In this document: piece after piece, positions 7,509-15,899 of the stretch
Numbering within the stretch: position 1 is the stretch's first letter
How the letters are laid out: each line of letters begins with the position of its first letter
DNA from: Candidatus Villigracilis affinis
GTDB lineage: Bacteria; Chloroflexota; Anaerolineae; Anaerolineales; Villigracilaceae
Assembly (NCBI GenBank): GCA_016718275.1
Contig: JADKEA010000009.1
Location: forward strand, 1 to 35,364
DNA: 35,364 nt
Reading direction: 5' to 3'
Translations under genes and position numbers: made by a program
Notes under the pieces: model-generated
Seen by the model: only the letters and a program-made list of their open reading frames with translations
The model's database searches: none
Told to the model about the DNA's origin: nothing

Positions 7509-7814
7509 CTAGTTGCGGTTCTGTCCACCGCCGCGATTTCGATCTCCGAAATTGCGTGGACGGTTTTCAGGTGGGCGGGCAACATTGACTGTGATGGAAC
7601 GGCCCATAAAGTTCTGACCATTGAACATGCTGATGGCTTTTTGGGCTTCATCTGCTGTTGCCATTTCGACAAAACCGAAGCCCTTGGCACGGCCAGTAGC
7701 GCGATCTTTGATCAATGCAACAGAGGTGACGGTTCCGGCCTGACTGAAGTGTGACTTGAGTTCGTCTTCAGTGGTGGCGTAGGGCAGGTTGCCTACATAT
7801 AACTTGTTTTCCAT
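7509..7814 (-). CDS. RNA-binding protein, single RRM domain with Gly/Arg-rich tail
   Basis: A 101-residue protein of the bacterial/cyanobacterial cold-inducible Rbp type. RNP2 is KLYVGNL at residues 4-10 and RNP1 is KGFGFVEM near residues 43-50, with the usual FNGQNFMGRSITVNVARP fourth strand. The tail RNFGDRNRGGGQNRN is short and Gly/Arg-rich. The start at 7814 is set by a GGAGAAGAG ribosome site; the longer open frame upstream does not show RRM sequence. Such proteins bind single-stranded RNA and are often induced by cold. The leader upstream (7815-7956) contains an AGTTTA...TAAACT inverted repeat near 7887-7910 and could be regulatory, but nothing decisive is visible. Confidence 0.9.
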   Translation of the reverse strand: MENKLYVGNLPYATTEDELKSHFSQAGTVTSVALIKDRATGRAKGFGFVEMATADEAQKAISMFNGQNFMGRSITVNVARPPENRPRNFGDRNRGGGQNRN

Positions 7815-7956
7815 CTCTTCTCCAAGTGTATCAACGTTCCAGCCTGAACGACATTGCACTGCGTTGGTAACAGAGCAAGTGTGACAAAGTTTATCATGAT
7901 TAATATAAACTGAGAATAACTTTAGGATGGAAAAACGACCGCTTCGCTCTGCGCTG

Positions 7957-8355
7957 TTACCTGCTCCATCCACCCGGTAAACGCATCACCCCGACATAGA
8001 CCAGCAAAAGCGCGCCGAGGATGCAGAATAATGTATTGCGGAAGCGGGTCTTGTCGGCGGCGCTTTTCCAGCGCGCAGGCAGATGCGCAATCACTGCGGC
8101 AATGATCATGGTGGTGGCATGTTCGATACGGACCATGGGAAAGCCGACACCCGCAAAACCTGTCCAGAGCATGAAGATGAGGCCGAGTGTCACTTGCAGG
8201 TCGAGCAGGCCGCTGAAACCGGAAGCGAGGCCGCGGTCCATGCCTTTGAAAGCGCCGCCGCGCAGCCAGCCCAGCGCAAATTTCACAATGGCAACAACCG
8301 CCACAATAACGATCAACCAGCGCAGGTACGAGTGAATTAATAATAAGATTTGCAT
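7957..8355 (-). CDS. Small four-helix membrane protein, uncharacterised
   Basis: A 132-residue protein from the ATG at 8355, preceded by CAGGAG at a good distance. It has about four membrane helices: residues about 8-30, 44-62, 75-92 and 108-125. Conserved-looking histidines occur in HSYLRWL at the N-terminus and in IEHATTMI; a similar His pattern is seen in small cytochrome-b-like membrane proteins of Bacteroidetes and Chloroflexota. Haem binding is possible but unproven. It is probably transcribed from a TATAAT at 8374-8379 on the minus strand, divergent from the enoyl-CoA hydratase gene. Confidence 0.6.
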   Translation of the reverse strand: MQILLLIHSYLRWLIVIVAVVAIVKFALGWLRGGAFKGMDRGLASGFSGLLDLQVTLGLIFMLWTGFAGVGFPMVRIEHATTMIIAAVIAHLPARWKSAADKTRFRNTLFCILGALLLVYVGVMRLPGGWSR

Positions 8356-8373
8356 TTTGTTCTCCTGACGGCG

Positions 8374-8405
8374 ATTATACAACAAGGCCTTTCATACTTT
8401 ATAAT
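8374..8405. promoter_or_regulatory. Divergent -10 boxes
   Basis: TATAAT occurs on the minus strand at 8374-8379 (18 bases before the small membrane protein start at 8355) and on the plus strand at 8400-8405 (upstream of enoyl-CoA hydratase). The -35 regions are weak on both sides. Confidence 0.4.
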
Positions 8406-8530
8406 TTATCCCAAGTGGTTACCTTTCAAACAAATCGTTGCTTTTTGGCGGGAAATTTGAGCAGCATGGTGACGGCTTGAGAAAATTAATTCATGGGACA
8501 CGTTCTGTGCCCAACCTATTTGGAGGACGC

Positions 8531-9304
8531 ATGACATACACAACCATATTGACGGAAACCCGGGGGAAAGTGGGCCTTGTCACACTAAATCGCCCGCAGG
8601 CGATGAATGCATTCAATTCCACCATGTTGACCGAATTGTTCGATGCGCTGGAAGCATTCGATAACGATGAGAACGTCGGCGCAATGGTGGTGACCGGCAA
8701 TGAAAAAGCATTTGCCGCAGGCGCAGACATCAAGGAAATGGCGGAAGCCTCGCCTTTTGAAATGATCACGCAGGGACGTGTGGAAAAATGGGACCGCATC
8801 CGCGGGATCAAAAAAGTTGTCATCGCCGCTGTGTCGGGGTGGGCGCTGGGCGGCGGATGTGAATTCGCAATTTCATGCGATATGATCGTCGCTTCAGAAT
8901 CTGCGAAGTTCGGCCAGCCTGAGATCACCATCGGGGTTATCCCCGGTGCGGGCGGCACGCAGCGGCTTGCGCGTTTGCTCGGCAAACAACTTGCGATGGA
9001 AATGGTCATCAACAACCGCACGCTGACCGCCGCCGAAGCCCTGCAATTCGGGCTGGTGAATCGCGTTGTGCCGATGGAAGGATATCTCGATGCCGCAGTT
9101 GCCTTTGCAGAGGAGATCGCTTCCCGCGCGCCAATGGCAGTGCGCATGGCCAAGGACTCGGTCAATGCCGCGTTCGAGACCACGCTCACCGAAGGTCTCA
9201 AAGCCGAGAAACGCAACTTCTATCCGCTGTTCTCGACGGAAGATCAAAAGGAAGGCATGAAGGCCTTCATCGAAAAACGCAAGGCGAATTGGAATGGGAA
9301 GTAG
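8531..9304 (+). CDS. Enoyl-CoA hydratase/isomerase family protein
   Basis: A 257-residue crotonase-fold enzyme, the usual length, that likely hydrates trans-2-enoyl-CoA in fatty-acid or amino-acid breakdown. The start at 8531 is fixed by a GGAGG site; longer upstream frame is not conserved sequence. The oxyanion loop AAGADIKEM is present. Both catalytic glutamates of true hydratases are there: Glu111 in GGGCE and Glu131 in FGQPE, 20 residues apart as in rat crotonase. So hydratase rather than isomerase activity is favoured. The next gene begins 28 bases downstream on the same strand, and a terminator follows that gene. No other beta-oxidation gene lies in the window. Confidence 0.93.
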   Translation: MTYTTILTETRGKVGLVTLNRPQAMNAFNSTMLTELFDALEAFDNDENVGAMVVTGNEKAFAAGADIKEMAEASPFEMITQGRVEKWDRIRGIKKVVIAAVSGWALGGGCEFAISCDMIVASESAKFGQPEITIGVIPGAGGTQRLARLLGKQLAMEMVINNRTLTAAEALQFGLVNRVVPMEGYLDAAVAFAEEIASRAPMAVRMAKDSVNAAFETTLTEGLKAEKRNFYPLFSTEDQKEGMKAFIEKRKANWNGK

Positions 9305-9332
9305 TCTGTTCGCTGCTTGACTACTCAAACGA

Positions 9333-10103
9333 ATGAATCTGCGAAACGCTTTTTCCCAATTAGGCCTGAGTAAACAACTTGTCATTGCGCATGCTTCCCT
9401 GCGGGCGTTCGGCCCCATCGAAGGCGGCGCGGATGCGGTGCTTAACGCGCTGCTCGAAACCACGCGTGGAATTATCATGCCGACCTTCACGTATAAGACT
9501 ATGTTGAATCCCGAAGTTGGGCCGCCGCGCAATGGCATCACTTATGGCCGCGAATCCGACTTGAACAAAATGGCCGAGCCTTTTTATCCCGACATGCCCG
9601 CTGACAAGTTAATGGGTATGCTTCCTGAAGTACTGCGCAATCATCCGAAAGCGAAGCGTTCGTCACATCCGATTCAGTCATTTGCGGGGATCAATGCGGA
9701 TATGATCATCAATACGCAGACACTTTATGAACCTTTTGCACCGATCGCGGCTCTGGCCGAACGGGACGGCTGGGTGCTGTTATTGGGTGTGGATCATCGG
9801 GTGAATACGAGCATTCACTATGCTGAAAAACTTGCAGGGAGAATGCAATTTATCCGCTGGGCGTTGACGCAGGGGAAGGTGGTGGAGTGCCCCGGATTCC
9901 CCGGCGATTCGGAGGGATTCAATGCCATCGTACCCGCCGTTGTGAAATTCACCCGCAGCGTGGAGGTTGGAAATGCGCTCGTGCAGGCCGTGCATTTGCA
10001 AAGCCTGATCCACGCGGCAATGGATATGATTCGAGATAATCCGCTGGCGCTGTTGTGTAGTAGGCCAGATTGTGAACGCTGCGAAGCGGTGCGTTGGGGA
10101 TAA
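9333..10103 (+). CDS. AAC(3)-family N-acetyltransferase
   Basis: A 256-residue protein of the antibiotic_NAT (aminoglycoside 3-N-acetyltransferase-like) fold, normal length 255-290. Landmarks are AHASLRAFGPIEGGADAV near the N-terminus, IIMPTFTY, the RSSHPIQSFAG loop, and LLGVDHRVNTSIHYAE with the family's conserved His and Glu. It transfers acetyl from acetyl-CoA to an amine. Real aminoglycoside resistance is not implied, since chromosomal members often have other or unknown substrates. There is an unusual Cys-containing C-terminus (SRPDCERCEAVRWG) whose CxxC could bind metal. Probably cotranscribed with enoyl-CoA hydratase; no strong ribosome site precedes the start. Confidence 0.85.
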   Translation: MNLRNAFSQLGLSKQLVIAHASLRAFGPIEGGADAVLNALLETTRGIIMPTFTYKTMLNPEVGPPRNGITYGRESDLNKMAEPFYPDMPADKLMGMLPEVLRNHPKAKRSSHPIQSFAGINADMIINTQTLYEPFAPIAALAERDGWVLLLGVDHRVNTSIHYAEKLAGRMQFIRWALTQGKVVECPGFPGDSEGFNAIVPAVVKFTRSVEVGNALVQAVHLQSLIHAAMDMIRDNPLALLCSRPDCERCEAVRWG

Positions 10104-10118
10104 CAATATAAATGGAGT

Positions 10119-10139
10119 GCGGACTTCAGTCCGCTTTTT
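10119..10139 (+). terminator. Intrinsic terminator after the AAC(3)-like gene
   Basis: GCGGACT and AGTCCGC (10119-10134) form a tight stem followed by TTTTT at 10135-10139, 16 bases after the stop. Confidence 0.85.
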
Positions 10140-10147
10140 ATAAATAA

Positions 10148-10188
10148 AAACGACAAATCCACGAAGATAATTTGTGGATTTGTCGTTT
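10148..10188 (-). terminator. Intrinsic terminator of the TAP-like lipoprotein gene
   Basis: A perfect 15-bp inverted repeat (AAACGACAAATCCAC at 10148-10162 and its complement at 10174-10188) encloses an 11-base loop. On the minus strand it is followed by TTATTTA, with T-rich stem end. It is convergent with the terminator at 10119, so the two operons are insulated back to back. Confidence 0.8.
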
Positions 10189-10253
10189 AAAGCAAATCGG
10201 GATGCAGGCTGTGTAAAAAACGCCGATCCTTTTATTGATGACTGCCCAAACGC

Positions 10254-12236
10254 CTACCTTGAAAGTTCCACAGCCTCGCCGCCATATTCACCGCTGACAC
10301 TTCGTGTGCCTTCAGCGTCACGGATATAGGTGAGCGTTCCTTCTTTCAGTCCGCTCACGGTCACTTCGAGGGTGAATGTCCCGTCGTCGTAGTTGTTGAG
10401 TCCGCTGCCGGTGAGAGAAAAGCCGCTTGTGAACGAGCAGGCTTCGAGTGAGAATGAATCGCTGGTATCCGTAGCTTCGAAAGACATCACACCGCCGAAT
10501 GGGCATCCAATGGAGGTGGGTGTGGAATAATCCCAATAATAATATTCGGGTAGATAGTAAATTTCATCATCGATCATGGACAGCGCTTCGAGCGGATCGC
10601 TGAACTCTTTTGCGTCAAGCGGCAGAAGCGGAACGAATTCATCGGCGACGACCCCTTCGCAGGTGGTTTCACGTTCAGATGGCGGCTGGCCGTTGACCAT
10701 AAACTCAGTGACGATCGCATCGACACATGCAGAGCCGACGCCATATGTAACATGCGGACCACCTTCCTGGGTGACGAGATAACCGTCATCGAGGCGGCGA
10801 AAGACATTGATGCCATTCGAGACCGGCGTGGCAGGATCAGCGATGGCGCCCAGAACCAGCGTGGGAATTCCATCCGCAGTGAGCGGCGCGGGGCGGGCGG
10901 CGTTTTCAACTGCGTTCGGCCAGAACAGGCAGGGAATATCGCCGTAAAAGAGCGAAGAGAAATTTGAAACGGTTTGTTCCACTTCATTGCCCGCCTGCAT
11001 CAAAGCCGCGCCGCGTTCCTCCGGAGTGCCGCTGAAGTAACTGTAATCCTGGCATTCCACCCCGTAGTAGATCGCATCTGAATAGGACGGGTCGATCATG
11101 GCTTCAAGCGTTTCGGGATCGATGGCAAGTGAATTATAGAGAATGCGTGCCATTGGAACGATATCTTCATTGCGCGAATAGGCGGCCAGCGCGCGCAGGA
11201 ACATCATGCGCAGCGTTTCTGAATACATATATCCTGTGGCCGATGTTTCGAGGTCTGAAAAAGTGAAGGCGCGTTTTGCAACACCGCCTGAAGGCAGTGG
11301 GAAATCGAATTCGATTGGTTCTTGTTTGAGTCTTTGCGAAAGTTTATTGTATGCGGCGATGGCATCCCCGCCGCCCATGGTCTCGGCGCAAATATCGTCT
11401 GCGTTGCAGGCTTCGAGCGTTAATTGCAATGCATTGTTGAAGGCGGCGGTTTGTTGAACATAATATTCCACGCCTGAAAGTGTGAGGTCAACGGTGCCGT
11501 CTAGGATCATCCCTGCCAAATGATCGGGGTGTGCCGCCGCATAAGTTTGTGCATATTGGGTTCCATAACTTTCGCCGTACAACCAGAATTTTTCATCGCC
11601 GATCACCTGCCTGAATATTTCCAGATCTTCCACGGCCTGCGCGGTGCCGAGATACGGCAGAATGTCGGGATTGCCCATTTCAGCCACGCATTCACTCGCG
11701 AACGTGCGCGCAGTTTCCAAAAGCGCGGCTTCCTTTTCCGGTGTGCTTGTATCGAAATCGGAAAGATAATATTTCGCGGTCGCGTTCACGCATTGCAAAT
11801 TTCCCGATTGCCCCACGCCGCGCTGGTCGAAGAATACGATGTCATACTGCTCGGGAATGGCTGGGTCCATCGTGGCGGTGTAACTATCTGCGCTGGCGAG
11901 GCCCGCGCTGCCGGGTCCGCCGGTGGCAGTGACGAACATGCCCTTGCGTTCGCCCGTTGCGGGCAGCACGCCAAAGACGACATCGATCATGCGCGAATCG
12001 GACGGATCGAAATGATTCAGCGGAACAGACAGCTTGACGCAGATGAAATCGCTATCCGGACATGGATAGCTGCCGAGTCCTTCCAAACGGGAAGCTGTAT
12101 CTTGTGAAGGGGCATTCGTTGCGCCGACACCTGGTTCCGCAACCGTTGGCTCGGCATTGTTTGCCGCTGGCATCAGGGTGGAACATGCCAATGTGACGAT
12201 GGCCAAGACGGTGATACCGATAAATGACTTTTTCAT
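10254..12236 (-). CDS. Exported alpha/beta hydrolase, TAP-like lipoprotein
   Basis: A 660-residue serine hydrolase of the tripeptidyl-aminopeptidase/proline-iminopeptidase group. The N-terminus is a lipoprotein signal (MKKSFIGITVLAIVTLACS, with lipobox LACS), so it is anchored outside the membrane. Residues about 75-230 form the first half of the fold with FFDQRGVGQSG and the nucleophile elbow GESYG (Ser near residue 222). The C-terminal TAP domain has VLGAIADPATP (Asp) and GPHVTYG (His). The last 100 residues are an extra beta-rich domain (SFEATDTSDS..., FTLEVTVSGLKEG) not usual for the family. The start at 12236 has GGAGT at a good distance; an alternative ATG at 12242 overlaps the upstream stop. 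Likely peptide or ester hydrolysis. Coupled to the upstream hydrolase gene. Confidence 0.85.
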   Translation of the reverse strand: MKKSFIGITVLAIVTLACSTLMPAANNAEPTVAEPGVGATNAPSQDTASRLEGLGSYPCPDSDFICVKLSVPLNHFDPSDSRMIDVVFGVLPATGERKGMFVTATGGPGSAGLASADSYTATMDPAIPEQYDIVFFDQRGVGQSGNLQCVNATAKYYLSDFDTSTPEKEAALLETARTFASECVAEMGNPDILPYLGTAQAVEDLEIFRQVIGDEKFWLYGESYGTQYAQTYAAAHPDHLAGMILDGTVDLTLSGVEYYVQQTAAFNNALQLTLEACNADDICAETMGGGDAIAAYNKLSQRLKQEPIEFDFPLPSGGVAKRAFTFSDLETSATGYMYSETLRMMFLRALAAYSRNEDIVPMARILYNSLAIDPETLEAMIDPSYSDAIYYGVECQDYSYFSGTPEERGAALMQAGNEVEQTVSNFSSLFYGDIPCLFWPNAVENAARPAPLTADGIPTLVLGAIADPATPVSNGINVFRRLDDGYLVTQEGGPHVTYGVGSACVDAIVTEFMVNGQPPSERETTCEGVVADEFVPLLPLDAKEFSDPLEALSMIDDEIYYLPEYYYWDYSTPTSIGCPFGGVMSFEATDTSDSFSLEACSFTSGFSLTGSGLNNYDDGTFTLEVTVSGLKEGTLTYIRDAEGTRSVSGEYGGEAVELSR

Positions 12237-12238
12237 GG

Positions 12239-13021
12239 TCATACTCCTTTTTCATTTAGCCAGTTCAGAATTCTTTCGGCAACCGATTTCCAGCCTGCTT
12301 CGACCATCATGTTGTGCGCCATGTTCGGGAATATCTCCGCTTGTAAACCATATCCATGCGCCGTGGCATGCACCTGGCTGGCGGTGATGGCATTATCGAA
12401 TTCGGCGCCGAGGATGAGCAGGGGTGTCTTGATCTTTTTGGGGCGGGCCAGATTCAACCCGAGCAAATCGAGAAACATGCGGAAGGATTCGTCGTTCAGT
12501 TTTTTATGATATTTTAGGACTTGTTCCTCTGGCATGTCTTTTGAGAACAAAGCCCAGCGCGCGGCTTCAGGTGTTTCAACAACGGGGTACAAACGCAGCT
12601 GCGTCAACACCTTGAATAAAGTGATTGGGCGTTGTGCGGCGATACGTAGAAAGGTGGGCCACAACCCAAAGTGCGGATTTGATGCCAGCAGAACGGCCGC
12701 GGGCGCATTGTTTCTTTCAAGATATTTCTGGGTGAGAAATCCGCCCATCGAATGGCCGATCAGGGCTGGGGGAGTCGGAAGCGTTTTTGCGATCTGTTCC
12801 ACATCGCTGAGATAATCCGCAATTTTGTTTCCGCGTATTTTCCCTTCACTGCCAGCATGTCCGCGCAAACTTAAAGCGGTGACGTGATAACCCTTGTCTG
12901 CGAAGAAGGGCAGAAAGAATTCATCCCAGCACCATGCGCCATGCCACATGCCGTGGATAAAGAGCAGAGGCGTTTCGTGTGTTTGATTTTTGGGGATGCG
13001 AGTAATGGTTTCGAGTCTCAT
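12239..13021 (-). CDS. Cytoplasmic alpha/beta hydrolase
   Basis: A 260-residue hydrolase of the monoacylglycerol-lipase/carboxylesterase-like group, without a signal peptide. Landmarks are LLFIHGMWHGAWCW (HG oxyanion motif), the nucleophile GHSMGG (Ser near 93), a helical lid at about 125-185, the Asp in LGAEFDNAI, and the His in NMAHNMM. The catalytic triad is therefore complete. The start at 13021 follows an excellent GGAGGAG site. Its stop lies within the ribosome site region of the lipoprotein gene, so the two hydrolases are made together. It is divergent from the ECF sigma gene. Substrate unknown. Confidence 0.87.
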   Translation of the reverse strand: MRLETITRIPKNQTHETPLLFIHGMWHGAWCWDEFFLPFFADKGYHVTALSLRGHAGSEGKIRGNKIADYLSDVEQIAKTLPTPPALIGHSMGGFLTQKYLERNNAPAAVLLASNPHFGLWPTFLRIAAQRPITLFKVLTQLRLYPVVETPEAARWALFSKDMPEEQVLKYHKKLNDESFRMFLDLLGLNLARPKKIKTPLLILGAEFDNAITASQVHATAHGYGLQAEIFPNMAHNMMVEAGWKSVAERILNWLNEKGV

Positions 13022-13181
13022 GATTTCTCCTCCGGCGTTGAGCAACTGGTCATCGAATGTTTTCGCTTCTCCATTGTACTGGACTCTTGCTTCGGTTTTT
13101 CTGTCTCATTTCCATTGCGGGCGGGGTTATATGGTTGGAGCAGGCTCAATCACAAATGACCGAAACTGGCTGCACAAGAGT

Positions 13182-13754
13182 ATGATTCAGTTAATGAAGA
13201 AGCGCAAAACTGAATTGCTGAAGACATCCGAGGCTGAGTCAGACTCGCGGGAGTTTGAGTCTGTTTTCAGGGAGTATTGGGCGTATGTCTATCGCATCCT
13301 GAAACGACTCGTGGGCGACCCTGCCGAAGCGGAAGACCTGGCGCTGGAGACATTTTTTCGTTTGTATCAACATCATCCCCGCAAAGTGGATGGGTTTCAA
13401 ACGGGAGGATGGCTGTATCGAGTGGCGACCAATCTCGGGCTGCGTTCGATCCGCAGTTTCAAACGGCGTGAACGTTATGAGATCGAAGCGGGAAGATTCG
13501 CGCTTGAAGAATCTCCCGAGGCGCGTCCTGCGGTCATCCATGAGCAGGCGGAGGAGCAGGCACTCGCGCGCCGCGCTTTGGCAAAAATGAATGAGCGGCA
13601 GTCGCAGTTGCTGGTCCTGCGTTATTCGGGACTGTCCTACAAGGAGATCGCCGCGTCCCTTGGGCTCTCTCCCACATCCATTGGGCCGCTGCTGGTGAGA
13701 GCTGAACGTGAATTCGAAGAGTGTTATCGGGTGCTGACCCGGGAGGAACTATGA
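13182..13754 (+). CDS. RNA polymerase ECF-type sigma factor
   Basis: A 190-residue sigma-70 family factor with only regions 2 and 4. Region 2 is at residues about 25-95 (FESVFREYWAYVYRIL, then DPAEAEDLALETFFRLYQ, and WLYRVATNLGLRSIRS for -10 contact). Region 4 is at about 130-180 (MNERQSQLLVLRYSGLSYKEIAASLGLS, seen as MNERQSQLLVLRYSG and LSYKEIAASLGLS). The start at 13182 is favoured by an AAGAG just upstream and normal ECF length; a start at 13194 is also possible. The frame extends further upstream, but that part resembles no sigma sequence. It overlaps the anti-sigma gene by four bases. Likely responds to an envelope signal. Confidence 0.9.
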   Translation: MIQLMKKRKTELLKTSEAESDSREFESVFREYWAYVYRILKRLVGDPAEAEDLALETFFRLYQHHPRKVDGFQTGGWLYRVATNLGLRSIRSFKRRERYEIEAGRFALEESPEARPAVIHEQAEEQALARRALAKMNERQSQLLVLRYSGLSYKEIAASLGLSPTSIGPLLVRAEREFEECYRVLTREEL

Positions 13755-14917
13755 AGAGACATTTGACCGATGGAGAATTGCGCGCATCCCTCGATGGTGA
13801 ATTGGATGAAGGTCCTATACTTCATCTGGATGCCTGCCCCGAATGTCAGACCCGCCTGCTGCAATTGAAGCAGGAACATCTTCGCAGCGCGAATCGGCTG
13901 TCGTTTTTGACTCCAGGGGTCGAACCGGTTCCATCGGCTCGGTCTGCGTGGAGCCGTTTTACCCAGGAATATTTAAATCAAAAGGAGATATCCATGTTTA
14001 AAAAATTATTTGCGTTTCCCGTCGTGCGCGTTGGCGCGATCGCTGTTTTGTTGATGGCGTTGTTGATGGCCTTCCCCACCACCCGCGCCCTTGCAGGCGA
14101 GTTGTTGAATCTGTTCCGCGTTCAACAGGTGGCCGTGCTTCCGATCGATTCGACCGGCTTGGAAAGCCTGACCGGCAATGAAGCCCTCAGCGGACGTTTG
14201 AGCGAATTGGTTTCAAGTTCGACCGAAGTTACAGACGAACCCGGTGAGCCTGTAGTGGTTGCCAATGCGGAGGAAGCCAGCGCAAGTGCGGGATTTAACG
14301 TGCGCCTGCCTGCTGATGCGGCGCCTGCGAAAATCTATGTGACAGACTCCGCGGCATTCACACTGACAGTTGATCGGGCCAAGGCGCAGGCTTTGCTCGA
14401 AGAAGCGGGTCGCGCCGACCTCGTTCTGCCTGAATCCATCGACGGCGCAAAGATCGCGGTCAGCATTCCCTCCACGGTGAATACCACGTTCGGAACCTGC
14501 CCTGAACCTCAAACAGATAAACCCGCCATGGATGAAATGGACGGTCCGCGTGAAAGCTACCCGGATTGCATCGTCTTCTCGCAGATGACCAGCCCCATCG
14601 TCAACGCCCCTGACGGCGTGGACATGGCCGAGCTTGCCCAGATCGGTTTGGAATTCACCGGCATGAGCCGCGAAGATGCCGAAGCCTTCACCGACACCAT
14701 CGATTGGACTTCCACCCTCGTGATCCCCATTCCGCGCAATGCCGCCACCCATGCCGATGTTTCGATTGACGGCGTGACCGGCAAGCTCATTCAGCGTACA
14801 ACCGAATATTCATCGGAATACGTATTGCTTTGGGTCAAGGATGGAATTGTGTACTCCATCAGCGGGTCAGGCACTGATACTGCCCGTGCCTTTCAAATGG
14901 TGGAAGCTCTTCCGTAA
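13751..14917 (+). CDS. Membrane anti-sigma factor with zinc-finger (ZAS) domain and DUF4367-like outer domain
   Basis: A 388-residue protein starting at 13751 (GGGAGGAACT upstream), overlapping the sigma stop. The N-terminus carries the ZAS motif HLDACPEC, an H-x3-C-x2-C zinc site that holds the ECF factor at the membrane. One transmembrane helix (residues about 93-115, VGAIAVLLMALLMAFP) follows. The outer part (about 120-388) ends like DUF4367 (ADVSIDGVTGKLIQ, then VLLWVKDGIVYSISG). An AAGGAG site and ATG at 13982-13996 lie in frame at codon 82, between the ZAS domain and the helix. A shorter 307-residue product without the zinc finger could therefore be made. Ends at a terminator. Confidence 0.85.
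   Translation: MKRHLTDGELRASLDGELDEGPILHLDACPECQTRLLQLKQEHLRSANRLSFLTPGVEPVPSARSAWSRFTQEYLNQKEISMFKKLFAFPVVRVGAIAVLLMALLMAFPTTRALAGELLNLFRVQQVAVLPIDSTGLESLTGNEALSGRLSELVSSSTEVTDEPGEPVVVANAEEASASAGFNVRLPADAAPAKIYVTDSAAFTLTVDRAKAQALLEEAGRADLVLPESIDGAKIAVSIPSTVNTTFGTCPEPQTDKPAMDEMDGPRESYPDCIVFSQMTSPIVNAPDGVDMAELAQIGLEFTGMSREDAEAFTDTIDWTSTLVIPIPRNAATHADVSIDGVTGKLIQRTTEYSSEYVLLWVKDGIVYSISGSGTDTARAFQMVEALP
13982..13996 (+). promoter_or_regulatory. Internal ribosome binding site within the anti-sigma gene
   Basis: AAGGAGATATCC directly precedes an in-frame ATG at 13994 (MFKKLFAF...), which matches an ideal Shine-Dalgarno with 7-8 base spacing. It is stronger than the site of the annotated start. 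Confidence 0.55.
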
Positions 14918-14922
14918 CATAA

Positions 14923-14958
14923 AACGGACTCCAACGATACGAGTTGTTGGAGTCCGTT
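14923..14958 (+). terminator. Terminator-like hairpin after the anti-sigma gene
   Basis: A perfect 13-bp inverted repeat (AACGGACTCCAAC at 14923-14935 and its complement at 14946-14958) encloses a 10-base loop and is followed by ATTCTT. It separates the sigma/anti-sigma operon from the ABC exporter. Confidence 0.7.
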
Positions 14959-14981
14959 ATTCTTCGTATAAAATATATTCA
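14944..14981 (+). promoter_or_regulatory. Promoter of the ABC exporter, probably giving a leaderless mRNA
   Basis: A weak -35 TTGTTG (14944-14949) and a -10 TATAAA (14967-14972) are 17 bases apart. The ATG at 14981 is only eight bases after the -10 box, and no Shine-Dalgarno is present, so transcription should begin at or next to the start codon. Confidence 0.45.
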
Positions 14982-15899
14982 TGAGCATTCCAGCGATCAA
15001 GACCGAAAACCTGAGAAAAGAATTCGGTACCCAAGCCGCAGTCAAAGGCCTCACCCTGCAAGTAGAGCAGGGTGAGGTGTTCGGTTTTTTGGGGCCAAAC
15101 GGTGCAGGCAAGACCACTTCCATCAAGATGTTGCTGGGGTTGGTTGCGCCTACCTCGGGCACGGGGGCATTATTGGGTGCGCCATTGGGGGATCGCGCCG
15201 CTTTGGCGCGAATCGGATTCCTGCCCGAGCATTTCCGTTTTCAGGAATGGCTGACGGCAAATGAATTCCTTGAATTACACGGCGAATTGCTCGGCATGGA
15301 TTCGCGCAGCTTGTATCTTCGTCGCGATGAATTACTGGAACGCGTGGGCTTGATCGAATTCCGTCATAAACAACTGCGCACATTTTCCAAAGGTATGCTG
15401 CAGCGCATCGGCCTGGCGCAGGCGTTGATGAATCACCCCGCGCTCGTGTTTTTGGACGAACCCACTTCAGGGCTTGGACCCTGTTGGGCGCAGGCTTGTG
15501 CGTGACATCATTCATGAATTGCGCGAAGAAGGCACGAGTGTATTTCTTAACTCGCATCTCCTGAGCGAGATCGAAGTCACCTGCAATCGCGTGGCGTTCA
15601 TCCGTCACGGCGAAGTGGTACGTGTGATGGAAATGTCTTCGCTGGATAAAAACGCTTCGATGCTGACCATCCGCGCCATCGGGCTTACACCTGAGAGCCT
15701 GGCCGGACTGGCGCAATGGGGGGACGACATCCGCGTGGATGGCGATCACCTGACTATGACCATCCGCCGGGATAGTGACCTGCCCGAGATCAATCGTCAT
15801 TTGGTGGAGCGAGGCGTGCAGGTCTATGCATTGACTCCCAATCGACTCTCGCTCGAAGAAATTTTCATTGAAACACTGGGAAAGGACAGCGGATTATGA
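14981..15899 (+). pseudogene. ABC transporter ATP-binding protein, single frameshift at the D-loop
   Basis: A roughly 305-residue ABC-2-type exporter ATPase. Walker A is GPNGAGKTTS (near residue 40), the signature is FSKGMLQRIGLAQ, and Walker B is LVFLDEPTSGL. The frame then breaks: one extra G at 15476-15477 turns the expected GLDPVGRR into GLGPCWAQ and a stop at 15505. The remainder continues in the next frame (opening near 15474, VGRRLVRDIIHELRE to 15899), with the H-loop in LNSHLLSEIE. Without the extra G the protein is complete, so a sequencing error is the likely cause. If real, the product would end before the D-loop and be inactive. The last codons overlap the permease start (ATGA). 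Confidence 0.85.

Noticed and set aside
12990..13181. Longer N-terminus of the sigma factor
   Set aside because: The upstream residues do not resemble sigma region 1 or 2, and they cross the promoter region divergent to the hydrolase gene.
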